Below are positions 8,656 through 17,386 of a stretch of 64,000 nucleotides of DNA, piece by piece; the stretch's first letter is position 1; each line of letters opens with the position of its first letter. The DNA is from Granulosicoccus sp045106195. Lineage in GTDB: Bacteria; Pseudomonadota; Gammaproteobacteria; Granulosicoccales; Granulosicoccaceae. The translations under genes and the position numbers were made by a program. The stretch lies in the NCBI GenBank assembly GCA_045106195.1, contig JBGCEH010000008.1:1-64000 (forward strand), written 5' to 3'. The notes below the pieces were generated by a model. The model saw only the letters and a list, made by a program, of their open reading frames with translations. It had not been told where the DNA came from and did no database searches.

Positions 8656-10020
8656 CTAAACGCTTAGCGACTCCCTGTCGGGAACGATGTCGTTCATTTC
8701 AATACTATGTTCCCGTACCAACCGGGCAAATTCAACTGCATCCATATCGATTCTGGCGTGCACTACGCCATCTTCCTGCATGACTTCTTCGACCAGGGCC
8801 GAGGCACTATACAGCTGCGCCCTGAGTTTACCCTGTGATGGTAACAAGACCATCCACCCGGAGGTTCTTTCCACGCTAAGCCTTTCGCCGATCAATTGCC
8901 GCAATAAATCAACGCCGTCGCCAGATTTGGCTGATAACCAGACTGCCTGTGCCTCCCCGGACTCAGACCGCTCCACTATTACGCTATGGCCGCTTAAGTC
9001 GATCTTATTGAAAACCAAAAGTTGAGGGACTTCCTGAGCCCCTATGCCAACCAGCACCTTGTCAACCTCATCGCGTCGTTGCTCACGCTCGCCATCACTG
9101 TCATCAACTATATGTAGTAAAAGATCAGCTTCAAGGGTCTCGGTTAACGTAGAGCGAAAAGCGTCCACCAATTCATGCGGCAGATCGCGGATAAATCCCA
9201 CCGTATCTGCCAATACCGCCGTTACACCGCCGTTCAGGTCCAGTCTCCGCAACGTGGGATCGAGCGTTGCAAAGAGCTGGTCCGCAGCGTACACCGTTTC
9301 TTCGGTTAATCGATTGAACAGCGTGGACTTTCCAGCATTCGTGTAACCCACCACAGCGACGGTAGCAATGCCTGATTTCCCCCGCTTGCTGCGCCCTTGC
9401 TCCCGCTGCTGACGAACCTTGGCTAACCGTTTCTTCAATACCCTGACGCGTTCATTGAGAAGCCGTCGGTCGGTTTCCAGTTGTGTCTCACCCGGTCCGC
9501 GCAGACCGATTCCGCCCTTTTGTCTCTCGAGGTGTGTCCAGCCCCGGACCAGTCGAGTGGAGAGGTGCACCAGCTGCGCAAGCTCCACTTGCAGCTTTCC
9601 TTCGAAGGTACGGGCACGTTGGGCAAATATATCCAGTATCAGACTGTTCCTGTCTAACACCCGTACGCTCAGCTCTCGTTCAAGGTTACGTTCCTGACTT
9701 GGAGTGAGAGTTTGCCCGAAGAGCACGACATCGGCTTCCTGTTCGTTGAGGGCCTGACGGATCTCCTCGATTTTCCCCGAGCCAATAAAATGCCTTGCCG
9801 AGGGCTTGCTGGTGCTCCCGGTAATCGTATCGACAACCGTCAGCCCTGCCGAACGCGCCAGCTCTTCAAACTCGGCGCGGTCATCCTCGGTATCGAACGT
9901 TCCACTGGAGTGCGGTGCAAACGGCTGTTTACTGCCACCTTCCGCGTTTGGCTGACGCCAATGACTTATGTCTATGTGCACCAGTAAAGCACTGTTACCA
10001 CTATCGGGACGTTCAAACAA
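8656..10020 (-). CDS. hflX: Ribosome-associated GTPase HflX
   Basis: GTPase that binds and splits stalled 70S ribosomes. 454 residues. N-terminal HflX domain (about 10-200) with the glycine-rich block QKGGIGLRGPGETQLE, then the G domain: G1 GYTNAGKST around residue 222, G3 DTVGFIRDLPHEL, G4 NKID. The N-terminus MFERPDSGNSALLVHI matches the family. It follows hfq by 81 bp, the common hfq-hflX arrangement. Confidence 0.96.
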   Translation of the reverse strand: MFERPDSGNSALLVHIDISHWRQPNAEGGSKQPFAPHSSGTFDTEDDRAEFEELARSAGLTVVDTITGSTSKPSARHFIGSGKIEEIRQALNEQEADVVLFGQTLTPSQERNLERELSVRVLDRNSLILDIFAQRARTFEGKLQVELAQLVHLSTRLVRGWTHLERQKGGIGLRGPGETQLETDRRLLNERVRVLKKRLAKVRQQREQGRSKRGKSGIATVAVVGYTNAGKSTLFNRLTEETVYAADQLFATLDPTLRRLDLNGGVTAVLADTVGFIRDLPHELVDAFRSTLTETLEADLLLHIVDDSDGEREQRRDEVDKVLVGIGAQEVPQLLVFNKIDLSGHSVIVERSESGEAQAVWLSAKSGDGVDLLRQLIGERLSVERTSGWMVLLPSQGKLRAQLYSASALVEEVMQEDGVVHARIDMDAVEFARLVREHSIEMNDIVPDRESLSV

Positions 10021-10101
10021 TCTGGGACGCTCTCCTGCAACGAGCGGGTGACAAGTCAGTCAAGCGATGTTATTCCGACTTCTGCTGTCGGGCAAAGACC
10101 A

Positions 10102-10344
10102 CTAGTCTTCCGCGTCATCTTCGCCGGGCAATGCCACCTTCACCGGCCGACTGGGCACTACAGTGGAAATAGCGTGTTTATAGACCATCTGGTTGACCGT
10201 GTTCTTAAGTAACACGACGAACTGATCAAATGATTCGATCTGACCCTGTAACTTGATACCGTTGACCAGGTAGATCGAGACCGGAATACGCTCTTTACGT
10301 AAGGTATTCAGGAAGGGTTCCTGAAGAGACTGCCCTTTCGCCAT
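10102..10344 (-). CDS. hfq: RNA chaperone Hfq
   Basis: 80-residue Sm-like protein that assembles as a hexamer and pairs small RNAs with mRNAs. It contains Sm1 (PVSIYLVNGIKLQGQIESFD) and Sm2 with YKHAISTVVPSR, and has the family start MAKGQSLQEPFLN. An AAGGAT Shine-Dalgarno precedes the ATG. The C-terminal tail is short and acidic (PGEDDAED), much shorter than in E. coli. It is the first gene of the minus-strand hfq-hflX-hflKC series. Confidence 0.98.
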   Translation of the reverse strand: MAKGQSLQEPFLNTLRKERIPVSIYLVNGIKLQGQIESFDQFVVLLKNTVNQMVYKHAISTVVPSRPVKVALPGEDDAED

Positions 10345-10642
10345 TTCTTATATCCTTGCGGGATGTGCTTGATCGTCAGGTTTCTGTCTTTCGGCGAACC
10401 GAAAAACACATTTCCTGATCGTTTTGGGAACAGAGTCTATGATTGTGGCCGGATGTACCCTCGCTGTCAACGCATAGTCACGAAAGAAACCCCCTCACTT
10501 AGGATCCGCAAGATTCTGATTCAATGCAAAATGGTGATTAAACTTCAATATCCCGTCAATATGCCCGGATGTTAAGTCAGGGTTCAGCCGCATGAACATA
10601 GGCTCTCCGTACGCATTGTCAAATGACATGAGAGGAATCGAA
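10345..10642. other. Divergent intergenic region hfq / anchored protein
   Basis: 298-bp gap between two divergent genes, so both promoters should lie here. A perfect 6-bp hairpin TTTCGG-CGAA-CCGAAA lies at 10389-10404, about 45 bp upstream of hfq; its role is unknown. No strong -35/-10 pair was recognised by eye. Confidence 0.35.
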
Positions 10643-11335
10643 ATGCCAAAATCAAAAAAACCTGTAACGATAAAAACTCTGGCTCTCGCTGCATCGCTTC
10701 TTGCAATGTCGGGGACAACTATCGCAACTGACACACCCACGGCGAGTTCAACCACGGAAAGCCACGCCCTGCATCTGGATGACAGAGCCTGGATTAACGA
10801 CATCGGCCTGCTTCTGTCCGGTGATCTCGATGGAGACGGATACTTCTCCAGCCTCAGCCTCAGCATCGATGCAGATTCAACTTACAGTCGTTATGAAGTG
10901 TACGTCATCGTCAATCTTATCAACGAGTTCAATGTGGCCGAACGCTTTCACACCACCTACGATTTTGACGTTTACGGGCGCAGCTTTTCTGACGACTACC
11001 GGATAGACATTGATCTGCGGCAAAACTATACCCCTGGTATTTACGACCTGCAGATTATCCTCGTGGATGCGAATGACAATCGTGTACTTGATGAGGCAAA
11101 TGCCAACAGCTTCAGGAATCTGCGTTCGTTGCCACTAGAATCCACCGATAACCAGACAGTACAAACTCCGGTGATTGACCGACCTGTGAATGATTCCAAT
11201 GGTGACATCGAGGTTAATGAGTATGCCGGCAGCACAGGCTTCGGAATCACGTTGCTTCTGATCATAAGTGGATTATTCAGATTGTTTACACATCGAACTC
11301 AGAAAACAGACTGGATGCCGAGGAATCTGCCCTGA
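10643..11335 (+). CDS. Secreted C-terminally anchored protein with EF-hand-like loop
   Basis: 230 residues from ATG at 10643, preceded by GAGAGGAA; the ORF extends 17 codons further but that start has no ribosome site. N-terminal signal peptide (lysines, then LALAASLLAMSGTTIA), then a beta-rich body with an acidic loop DLDGDGYFSSLSLSIDAD that resembles a calcium-binding EF-hand or dockerin loop. The C-terminus has one hydrophobic segment (GFGITLLLIISGLFRLF) followed by basic HRTQK, the pattern of a short sorting/anchor tail. It resembles choice-of-anchor-type surface proteins. Specific function unknown; it stands alone between hfq and the propionate operon. Confidence 0.7.
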   Translation: MPKSKKPVTIKTLALAASLLAMSGTTIATDTPTASSTTESHALHLDDRAWINDIGLLLSGDLDGDGYFSSLSLSIDADSTYSRYEVYVIVNLINEFNVAERFHTTYDFDVYGRSFSDDYRIDIDLRQNYTPGIYDLQIILVDANDNRVLDEANANSFRNLRSLPLESTDNQTVQTPVIDRPVNDSNGDIEVNEYAGSTGFGITLLLIISGLFRLFTHRTQKTDWMPRNLP

Positions 11336-11443
11336 TGCCCTGATCAATACGCAGATCCCCACCGAACAAGCCCTAAGACCTTATACTTGGCCTACTGGGG
11401 TCGGGACGATGACCTCGTTAACTATCGAGGAGCTCTCCCAGTC

Positions 11444-13345
11444 ATGTCCGAATACCAAAGGCAACATCAGGAATCGCTTGAAGACGCATCCACTTATTGG
11501 CTGAAAGCTGCCAGCGATATACATTGGTTCCGCCCGCCAACGCAGGGTGTCGACACATCTGATTCGCCATTCAACCGCTGGTTTTCAGACGGTATGATCA
11601 ACGCCAGTTTCAACGCACTTGACCTCCATGTAAACAACGGTCGAGGCAATCAGCTGGCGTTGATTCACGACAGCCCAGTTACGGGAACCGTCTCAAAATA
11701 CACATACAGTGAGCTACTGCTCGCCGTCGAAAAATTCGCCGGAGCACTGGCCGCCAAGGGCGTAACCAAAGGCGATCGAGTACTGATCTACATGCCCATG
11801 ATCCCTGAGGCTGCAATTGCCATGCTGGCAACTGTCCGCCTTGGTGCTATTCATACTGTAGTGTTCGGCGGCTTCGCAGCCAAAGAGCTGGCTGTTCGAA
11901 TTGATGACTGCCAGCCAAATATTATTGTTGCCGCCTCGTGCGGCATAGAGCCTTCGCGCGTGGTCGAGTACAAGCCTCTGGTCGATGCAGCCATCGATCT
12001 AGCCGACAGCAACGTCGAAAGCTGCATTATCTATCAACGAGAGCAACATCGCTGCGAACTCATCCCGGGTCGTGACCACGATTGGAATGAGATTGTATCG
12101 ACCAGCGCTAACCATCCGGCGGTTCCCATGGCCAGCACCGACCCGATGTACATTCTCTATACTTCCGGCACCACCGGATCACCGAAAGGCGTGGTGCGCG
12201 ATACCGGTGGCTGTGTAACCGCCCTGAAATGGACCATGAAAGCGGTGTACAACGTAGACCCGGGGGATGTGTACTGGGCAGCGTCGGATATCGGCTGGGT
12301 CGTCGGCCACTCGTACATTATCTATGGTCCGCTGTTTCAAGGATGTACCACTATCATGTACGAAGGCAAACCCGTGGGCACTCCTGACGCCGGCGCATTC
12401 TGGCGTGTGATACAGGACCACAAAGTCAAGGTGTTTTTTACAGCACCCACCGCTTTTCGCGGCATCAAGCGTGAAGATCCGACCGGCAAACTGTTGAATG
12501 ATTACGACACCTCGTCATTGAAAGCGCTTTATCTGGCAGGCGAGCGATGCGATCCCGATACTCTGGCGTGGGCGCAGGATCACTTGAAAGTGCCAGTCAT
12601 CGATCACTGGTGGCAAACGGAAACCGGATATTCCATCTGCGCCAACTGTCAGGGCATAGAACCGATGCCGATCATCGCCGGCTCACCTTCCGTTGCGGTG
12701 CCCGGATACGATGTACAGGTGCTGGACGACGGCGGCACACCATTGCCCAATGGTGAAATCGGTTCAATTGTCGTAAAGCTTCCGCTACCGCCAGGTACTT
12801 TTTCCACATTGTGGAACGCCCGTGAGCGATACGTCTCCGCCTACTTCGAACGCTTTCCAGGTTTTTATGAAACCGGGGATGCCGGTTACATCAATGATGA
12901 TGGCTATGTATTCGTCATGGCGCGCACCGATGATGTTATCAACGTAGCAGGCCATCGGCTCTCCACCGGCGCTATGGAAGAGGTCCTGTCCAACCACCCA
13001 GATGTCGCCGAGTGTGCCGTCATGGGTGCACATGATGATCTCAAGGGACAGTTACCCGTCGGCCTTGTCATCATCAACAGTGGTTGCACAAAGCCCCAGG
13101 AACAGATTGTCAGCGAACTTGTTCAAAAGGTTCGTGAAGATATCGGCCCTGTCGCCGCCTTCAAGTCCGTCGCCATTGTCGACAAACTCCCAAAAACACG
13201 TTCCGGTAAAATTCTGCGAGGCACCTTGCGCTCCATTGCAGATGGTAAGGAATGGAACATGCCAGCCACCATCGAAGATCCCAGTGTGCTGGAAGATATT
13301 ACTCAAAGCCTGCGACTTCTTGGCTTTGCAAAGGACAGCAAATGA
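11444..13345 (+). CDS. prpE: Propionyl-CoA synthetase (acetyl-CoA synthetase-like)
   Basis: AMP-forming acyl-CoA ligase, 633 residues, activating a short acid with ATP and CoA. ATP/AMP motif YTSGTTGSPKG, and C-terminal catalytic lysine motif PKTRSGKILRG. The N-terminus (YQRQHQESLEDASTYW) is that of the Acs/PrpE group. ATG at 11444 is chosen over the longer ORF because GAGGAG lies about 10 bases before it. Propionate is inferred as substrate because the next genes are propionyl-CoA carboxylase and methylmalonyl-CoA epimerase; acetate activity cannot be excluded. It overlaps pccB by 4 bp. Confidence 0.85.
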   Translation: MSEYQRQHQESLEDASTYWLKAASDIHWFRPPTQGVDTSDSPFNRWFSDGMINASFNALDLHVNNGRGNQLALIHDSPVTGTVSKYTYSELLLAVEKFAGALAAKGVTKGDRVLIYMPMIPEAAIAMLATVRLGAIHTVVFGGFAAKELAVRIDDCQPNIIVAASCGIEPSRVVEYKPLVDAAIDLADSNVESCIIYQREQHRCELIPGRDHDWNEIVSTSANHPAVPMASTDPMYILYTSGTTGSPKGVVRDTGGCVTALKWTMKAVYNVDPGDVYWAASDIGWVVGHSYIIYGPLFQGCTTIMYEGKPVGTPDAGAFWRVIQDHKVKVFFTAPTAFRGIKREDPTGKLLNDYDTSSLKALYLAGERCDPDTLAWAQDHLKVPVIDHWWQTETGYSICANCQGIEPMPIIAGSPSVAVPGYDVQVLDDGGTPLPNGEIGSIVVKLPLPPGTFSTLWNARERYVSAYFERFPGFYETGDAGYINDDGYVFVMARTDDVINVAGHRLSTGAMEEVLSNHPDVAECAVMGAHDDLKGQLPVGLVIINSGCTKPQEQIVSELVQKVREDIGPVAAFKSVAIVDKLPKTRSGKILRGTLRSIADGKEWNMPATIEDPSVLEDITQSLRLLGFAKDSK

Positions 13346-14874
13346 GCTCCATAGACAATCGATTGAACGACAAACGCGTTGCAGCACTTGCCGGCGGTGG
13401 CACAAAGCGGATAGAGGCGCAACATGCCAAAGGCAAGCTCACAGCCCGTGAGCGACTGGCGGTGTTGTTCGATCCCCATACGTTTCGCGAATGGGACATG
13501 TTTGTCGAGCACGATTGCCACGACTTTGGCATGCAGGACAATCGCGTTCCGGGCGACGGTGTAGTCATTGGCTATGGACGCGTCGATGGTCGTTTGATGT
13601 TTGCGTTCAGCCAGGATTTCACCGTACTGGGCGGCTCACTTTCTGCGGCCCATGCGCGCAAGATCTGCAAACTGATGGATCACGCGATGAAGGTCCAGGC
13701 GCCCGTCATCGGTATTAATGATTCAGGAGGTGCACGTATTCAGGAGGGTGTAGCCTCTCTGGGTGGCTACGCTGATGTGTTTCAGAAGAACATTCTGGCC
13801 TCCGGTGTGGTACCACAGATATCCCTGATCATGGGGCCTTGCGCTGGCGGCGCCGTTTATTCTCCCGCAATGACTGATTTCATATTCATGGTGCGCGATA
13901 CGTCTTATATGTTCGTCACAGGTCCCGAGGTGGTCAAGACTGTCACGCACGAGGAAGTAACGCAGGAAGAGCTCGGCGGCGCCGGCACGCACACCAGTAA
14001 AAGCAGTGTGGCCGACGGTGCCTACGACAACGATATAGAAACGTTAATGCAAGTCCGGCGTTTCCTACATTTCATGCCGGCAAGTAATCGTGAGCCTGCA
14101 CCACGACGACAGACGATGGATGATGCAGCCCGGCAAATTCCGGCCCTCGATACACTGATCCCCGACAACCCCAACCTGCCCTACGATATCCGGGAATTGG
14201 TCACGCGCGTTTGTGACGAAGAAGATTTCTTTGAAATTCAGGCAGATTTTGCAGCCAATATCGTCATCGGATTTGGTCGTATGAATGGAGACACCGTTGG
14301 ATTTGTCGCTAACCAGCCCATGGTTTTGGCGGGCTGTCTGGATATCAATGCCAGTCGCAAGGCTGCGCGCTTCGTGCGCTTTTGCGATGCCTTTTCCATA
14401 CCGATAGTCACCTTCGTGGACGTACCGGGTTTCCTGCCGGGTACCGCTCAGGAATACGGTGGCATCATCAAACATGGCGCCAAGCTGCTTTTTGCCTATG
14501 GCGAAGCGACGGTACCCAAGATAACGATTATCACCCGCAAGGCTTATGGCGGTGCATACGACGTCATGTCCTCCAAACACTTGCGAGGTGATATCAACTA
14601 CGCCTACCCTACCGCCGAGATAGCGGTCATGGGTCCTAAGGGTGCCGTGGAAATCATATTCCGTGCCGATAAAAATGACCCTGAGCGGATCGCTGCGCGC
14701 ACCGAAGAGTACCGCGAGAAGTTCGCAAACCCCTTTGTTGCAGGTAGCCTGGGATTTATTGACGACGTCATTCGCCCACAGAGTACGCGTTCCCACATTA
14801 GTCGTGACCTGGACATGCTGCGCAGCAAGCAGCTTGAAAATCCATGGAAAAAACACGACAACATTCCGCTCTAA
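13342..14874 (+). CDS. pccB: Propionyl-CoA carboxylase beta subunit (carboxyltransferase)
   Basis: 510 residues, the usual PccB length. It transfers CO2 from carboxybiotin to propionyl-CoA, giving methylmalonyl-CoA. Two crotonase-fold halves: GVVIGYGRVDGR with FSQDFTVLGGSLS in the N-half, and FVDVPGFLPGTAQE, ITRKAYGGAYDVM in the C-half. The start ATG overlaps the prpE stop (ATGA). Related carboxylases (methylcrotonyl, acetyl) are alternatives, but the adjacent epimerase favours propionyl-CoA. Confidence 0.9.
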   Translation: MSSIDNRLNDKRVAALAGGGTKRIEAQHAKGKLTARERLAVLFDPHTFREWDMFVEHDCHDFGMQDNRVPGDGVVIGYGRVDGRLMFAFSQDFTVLGGSLSAAHARKICKLMDHAMKVQAPVIGINDSGGARIQEGVASLGGYADVFQKNILASGVVPQISLIMGPCAGGAVYSPAMTDFIFMVRDTSYMFVTGPEVVKTVTHEEVTQEELGGAGTHTSKSSVADGAYDNDIETLMQVRRFLHFMPASNREPAPRRQTMDDAARQIPALDTLIPDNPNLPYDIRELVTRVCDEEDFFEIQADFAANIVIGFGRMNGDTVGFVANQPMVLAGCLDINASRKAARFVRFCDAFSIPIVTFVDVPGFLPGTAQEYGGIIKHGAKLLFAYGEATVPKITIITRKAYGGAYDVMSSKHLRGDINYAYPTAEIAVMGPKGAVEIIFRADKNDPERIAARTEEYREKFANPFVAGSLGFIDDVIRPQSTRSHISRDLDMLRSKQLENPWKKHDNIPL

Positions 14875-14887
14875 CCGCGATTTCAAC

Positions 14888-16894
14888 ATGATAAAAAAAA
14901 TACTTATTGCCAATCGCGGTGAAATAGCCTGCCGCGTCATTCGAACTGCCAAACGGCTGGGTATTGCAACCGTTGCGGTCTACTCGGATGCTGATGCGCT
15001 GGCTCTTCATGTGCGTCAGGCCGATGAGGCAGTTCACATCGGCGGCAATGCCTCCAGTGAAAGCTACCTGCGTATCGAAAACATCATCGATGCTGTCAGG
15101 CAAACCGGCGCAGATGCAGTACACCCGGGCTTCGGATTTCTATCAGAGAACTCGAAATTTGCCAGCGCGCTTGCCGATGCAGGCATCATTTTCATCGGTC
15201 CGGGCGTTCGTGCCATCGAAGTCATGGGTGACAAGATCGAATCAAAAAAACTTGCGGAGCAATCCGGAGTCAACACGGTTCCCGGAAGCCCTGAGGCCAT
15301 GGCCGACGCTGAAGAAGCCTGTACCGTTGCTGAAAAAATAGGCTGCCCCGTCATGCTGAAGGCATCTGCCGGTGGTGGCGGCAAGGGAATGCGTGTTGCC
15401 GAAACAATGGACGATGTTCGCGATGGGTTTATTGCAGCACAAAACGAGGCGCGTAATGCCTTTGGCGATGATCGTGTATTTGTCGAAAAATTTATTCAGC
15501 AGCCTCGACACATCGAGATCCAGCTGATCGCCGACGCCCATGGTAACTGTGTTTATCTGGGCGAACGGGAATGCTCGATTCAAAGACGTCATCAAAAGGT
15601 CATTGAAGAAGCGCCTTCATCTTTTATCAGCGAAGCTACTCGCAAGGCAATGGGCGAACAAGCAGTAGCCTTGGCCATGGCTGTTGACTATCAATCGGCT
15701 GGTACCGTCGAATTCATTGTCGATGCCAAAGAGAATTTCTACTTCCTGGAGATGAACACACGTTTACAAGTGGAACATCCAGTCACTGAGTGCATCACCG
15801 GAGTCGATCTTGTCGAGCTGATGATCAATGTCGCGGACGGCCAGAAGCTGCCGTTGGCTCAAAATGACGTCAAAATCGAGGGCTGGTCTTTTGAGGCACG
15901 TGTTTACGCGGAGGATCCTGATCGCGGCTTCCTCCCGTCCACAGGGCGTATCACTCACTACACACCACCCGAGACGCTCACGGCTGACACTGGCGCCTAC
16001 ACGCGCGTTGATACCGGTATTGATGCCGGCGGCGAAATATCCATGTTCTATGACCCCATGATTGCCAAGCTGGTGACCTGGGCGCCGACCCGTATGGAAG
16101 CTATTGAGCACATGCAGGCGGCGATCGACTCTTATCGGATCAAAGGCGTTCAAAGCAACCTACCGTTCCTGTCAGCCTTGTTTGCCCACCCTTCATTGCA
16201 GTCTGGTGACTTGACGACACGCTTTATCGAGGATCATTTTCCCGATGGATTCGATAGCCGTGCCTTTGAAAGCGAGGCACTGGAGATTATGCCCATGGTG
16301 GCCGCCTGGATCGAATGGCGCAGCCGGCTTCGAGATCAACAGATTGTCAGCGCTCCAACGGTTCCAACGTCATCGGTCATGGCAACCATCGATCTCAACA
16401 ATGACGACGAGGATCTGGGTGATCATTTGTGTGTTGTCGAAGATGCCACACAGACCAATGTGGCGATGAACAAGCTAACGGGTATCGAGACCAATTGGGC
16501 TCCTGGCGACTGGTTGTTTCATGGATTTATAGATGGTATCGAAGTCAGAGTGGGCACCGAACGCATTGGCAACCAATGGCGCTTGAGCCAGGGCGGCTCG
16601 GTTCGCAGCTTCACCGTCGTCGATCCACATGTCGCCGCATTGCTACATCATATGCCTGTCAAGGTCGCCCGTGACCTGTCACGTCTGTTACTGTCCCCGA
16701 TGCCCGGTCTGTTGATGAAAGTGCTTGTCAGCGAAGGCGACACGGTCACTGCAGGTCAGGACTTGGCGATAATAGAAGCCATGAAAATGGAGAACACACT
16801 CACCGCAAGCATTGCCGGAACAGTCTCGAAAATCGTTGCCACCTCAGGTGAAAGTCTTGCAGTGGACGATGTCATCATGGAATTTGAAACATGA
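14888..16894 (+). CDS. pccA: Propionyl-CoA carboxylase alpha subunit (biotin carboxylase + BCCP)
   Basis: 668 residues. Biotin carboxylase domain (1-450) begins MIKKILIANRGEIACRVI and contains the ATP-binding glycine loop ASAGGGGKGM and the block EMNTRLQVEHPVTE. A linking domain follows, then a C-terminal biotin carboxyl carrier domain with EAMKMEN (biotinylated Lys633). ATG at 14888 is used; the frame is open for 82 more codons upstream but these overlap pccB and are not conserved. The stop overlaps the next start by 4 bp. Confidence 0.93.
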   Translation: MIKKILIANRGEIACRVIRTAKRLGIATVAVYSDADALALHVRQADEAVHIGGNASSESYLRIENIIDAVRQTGADAVHPGFGFLSENSKFASALADAGIIFIGPGVRAIEVMGDKIESKKLAEQSGVNTVPGSPEAMADAEEACTVAEKIGCPVMLKASAGGGGKGMRVAETMDDVRDGFIAAQNEARNAFGDDRVFVEKFIQQPRHIEIQLIADAHGNCVYLGERECSIQRRHQKVIEEAPSSFISEATRKAMGEQAVALAMAVDYQSAGTVEFIVDAKENFYFLEMNTRLQVEHPVTECITGVDLVELMINVADGQKLPLAQNDVKIEGWSFEARVYAEDPDRGFLPSTGRITHYTPPETLTADTGAYTRVDTGIDAGGEISMFYDPMIAKLVTWAPTRMEAIEHMQAAIDSYRIKGVQSNLPFLSALFAHPSLQSGDLTTRFIEDHFPDGFDSRAFESEALEIMPMVAAWIEWRSRLRDQQIVSAPTVPTSSVMATIDLNNDDEDLGDHLCVVEDATQTNVAMNKLTGIETNWAPGDWLFHGFIDGIEVRVGTERIGNQWRLSQGGSVRSFTVVDPHVAALLHHMPVKVARDLSRLLLSPMPGLLMKVLVSEGDTVTAGQDLAIIEAMKMENTLTASIAGTVSKIVATSGESLAVDDVIMEFET

Positions 16895-17325
16895 GCGATG
16901 CAGGCACGCCCCTAGGCGTTGGCAGACTTAATCACGTAGCGCTGGTCGTGGATGATCTGGACAGGGCCTGCCACAGCTGGCAGCACATGTTGGGTGCAAC
17001 GCTCTCGGAACGCCAGAGTCTGCCCGAGCATGGCGTGACGGTGGTTTTTATCGATTTGCCCAATACCCGCATCGAACTGCTCGAACCCCTGGGTGACGGT
17101 TCGCCAGTTAGTCGCTTTCTTGAAAAGCACACTGGCGGCGGTATGCACCACCTCTGTCTGGAAGTCAGCGATATAGAGGCCGCAAGAGATGAACTTGTTA
17201 CAAAGGGCGCTCGTATCCTGGGAGATGGAGCTCCGAGAATCGGCGCACACGGAAATCCTGTTATTTTCATGCATCCAGGCGATTTTCACGGCACGCTGAT
17301 CGAGCTGGAAGAGGTGCCAGCGTGA
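16891..17325 (+). CDS. mce: Methylmalonyl-CoA epimerase
   Basis: 144-residue glyoxalase-fold protein that interconverts (S)- and (R)-methylmalonyl-CoA. It shows two beta-alpha-beta-beta-beta halves and metal-ligand positions LNHVAL (His15), GGMHHLC and the C-terminal GTLIELEE. It overlaps pccA by 4 bp (ATGA), so it completes an operon from propionate to (R)-methylmalonyl-CoA. The cobalamin-dependent mutase that would come next is not in the window. Confidence 0.9.
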   Translation: MSDAGTPLGVGRLNHVALVVDDLDRACHSWQHMLGATLSERQSLPEHGVTVVFIDLPNTRIELLEPLGDGSPVSRFLEKHTGGGMHHLCLEVSDIEAARDELVTKGARILGDGAPRIGAHGNPVIFMHPGDFHGTLIELEEVPA

Positions 17326-17386
17326 ATTGGCAATTAATTCAGGCACTCTACCGCCACGGGATCGCACAGGCTTCGTATAATCACAT

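Noticed and set aside
14065..14952. 295-codon minus-strand frame opposite pccB
   Set aside because: Long only because of codon bias in the strongly supported pccB; no recognisable domain and no ribosome site.
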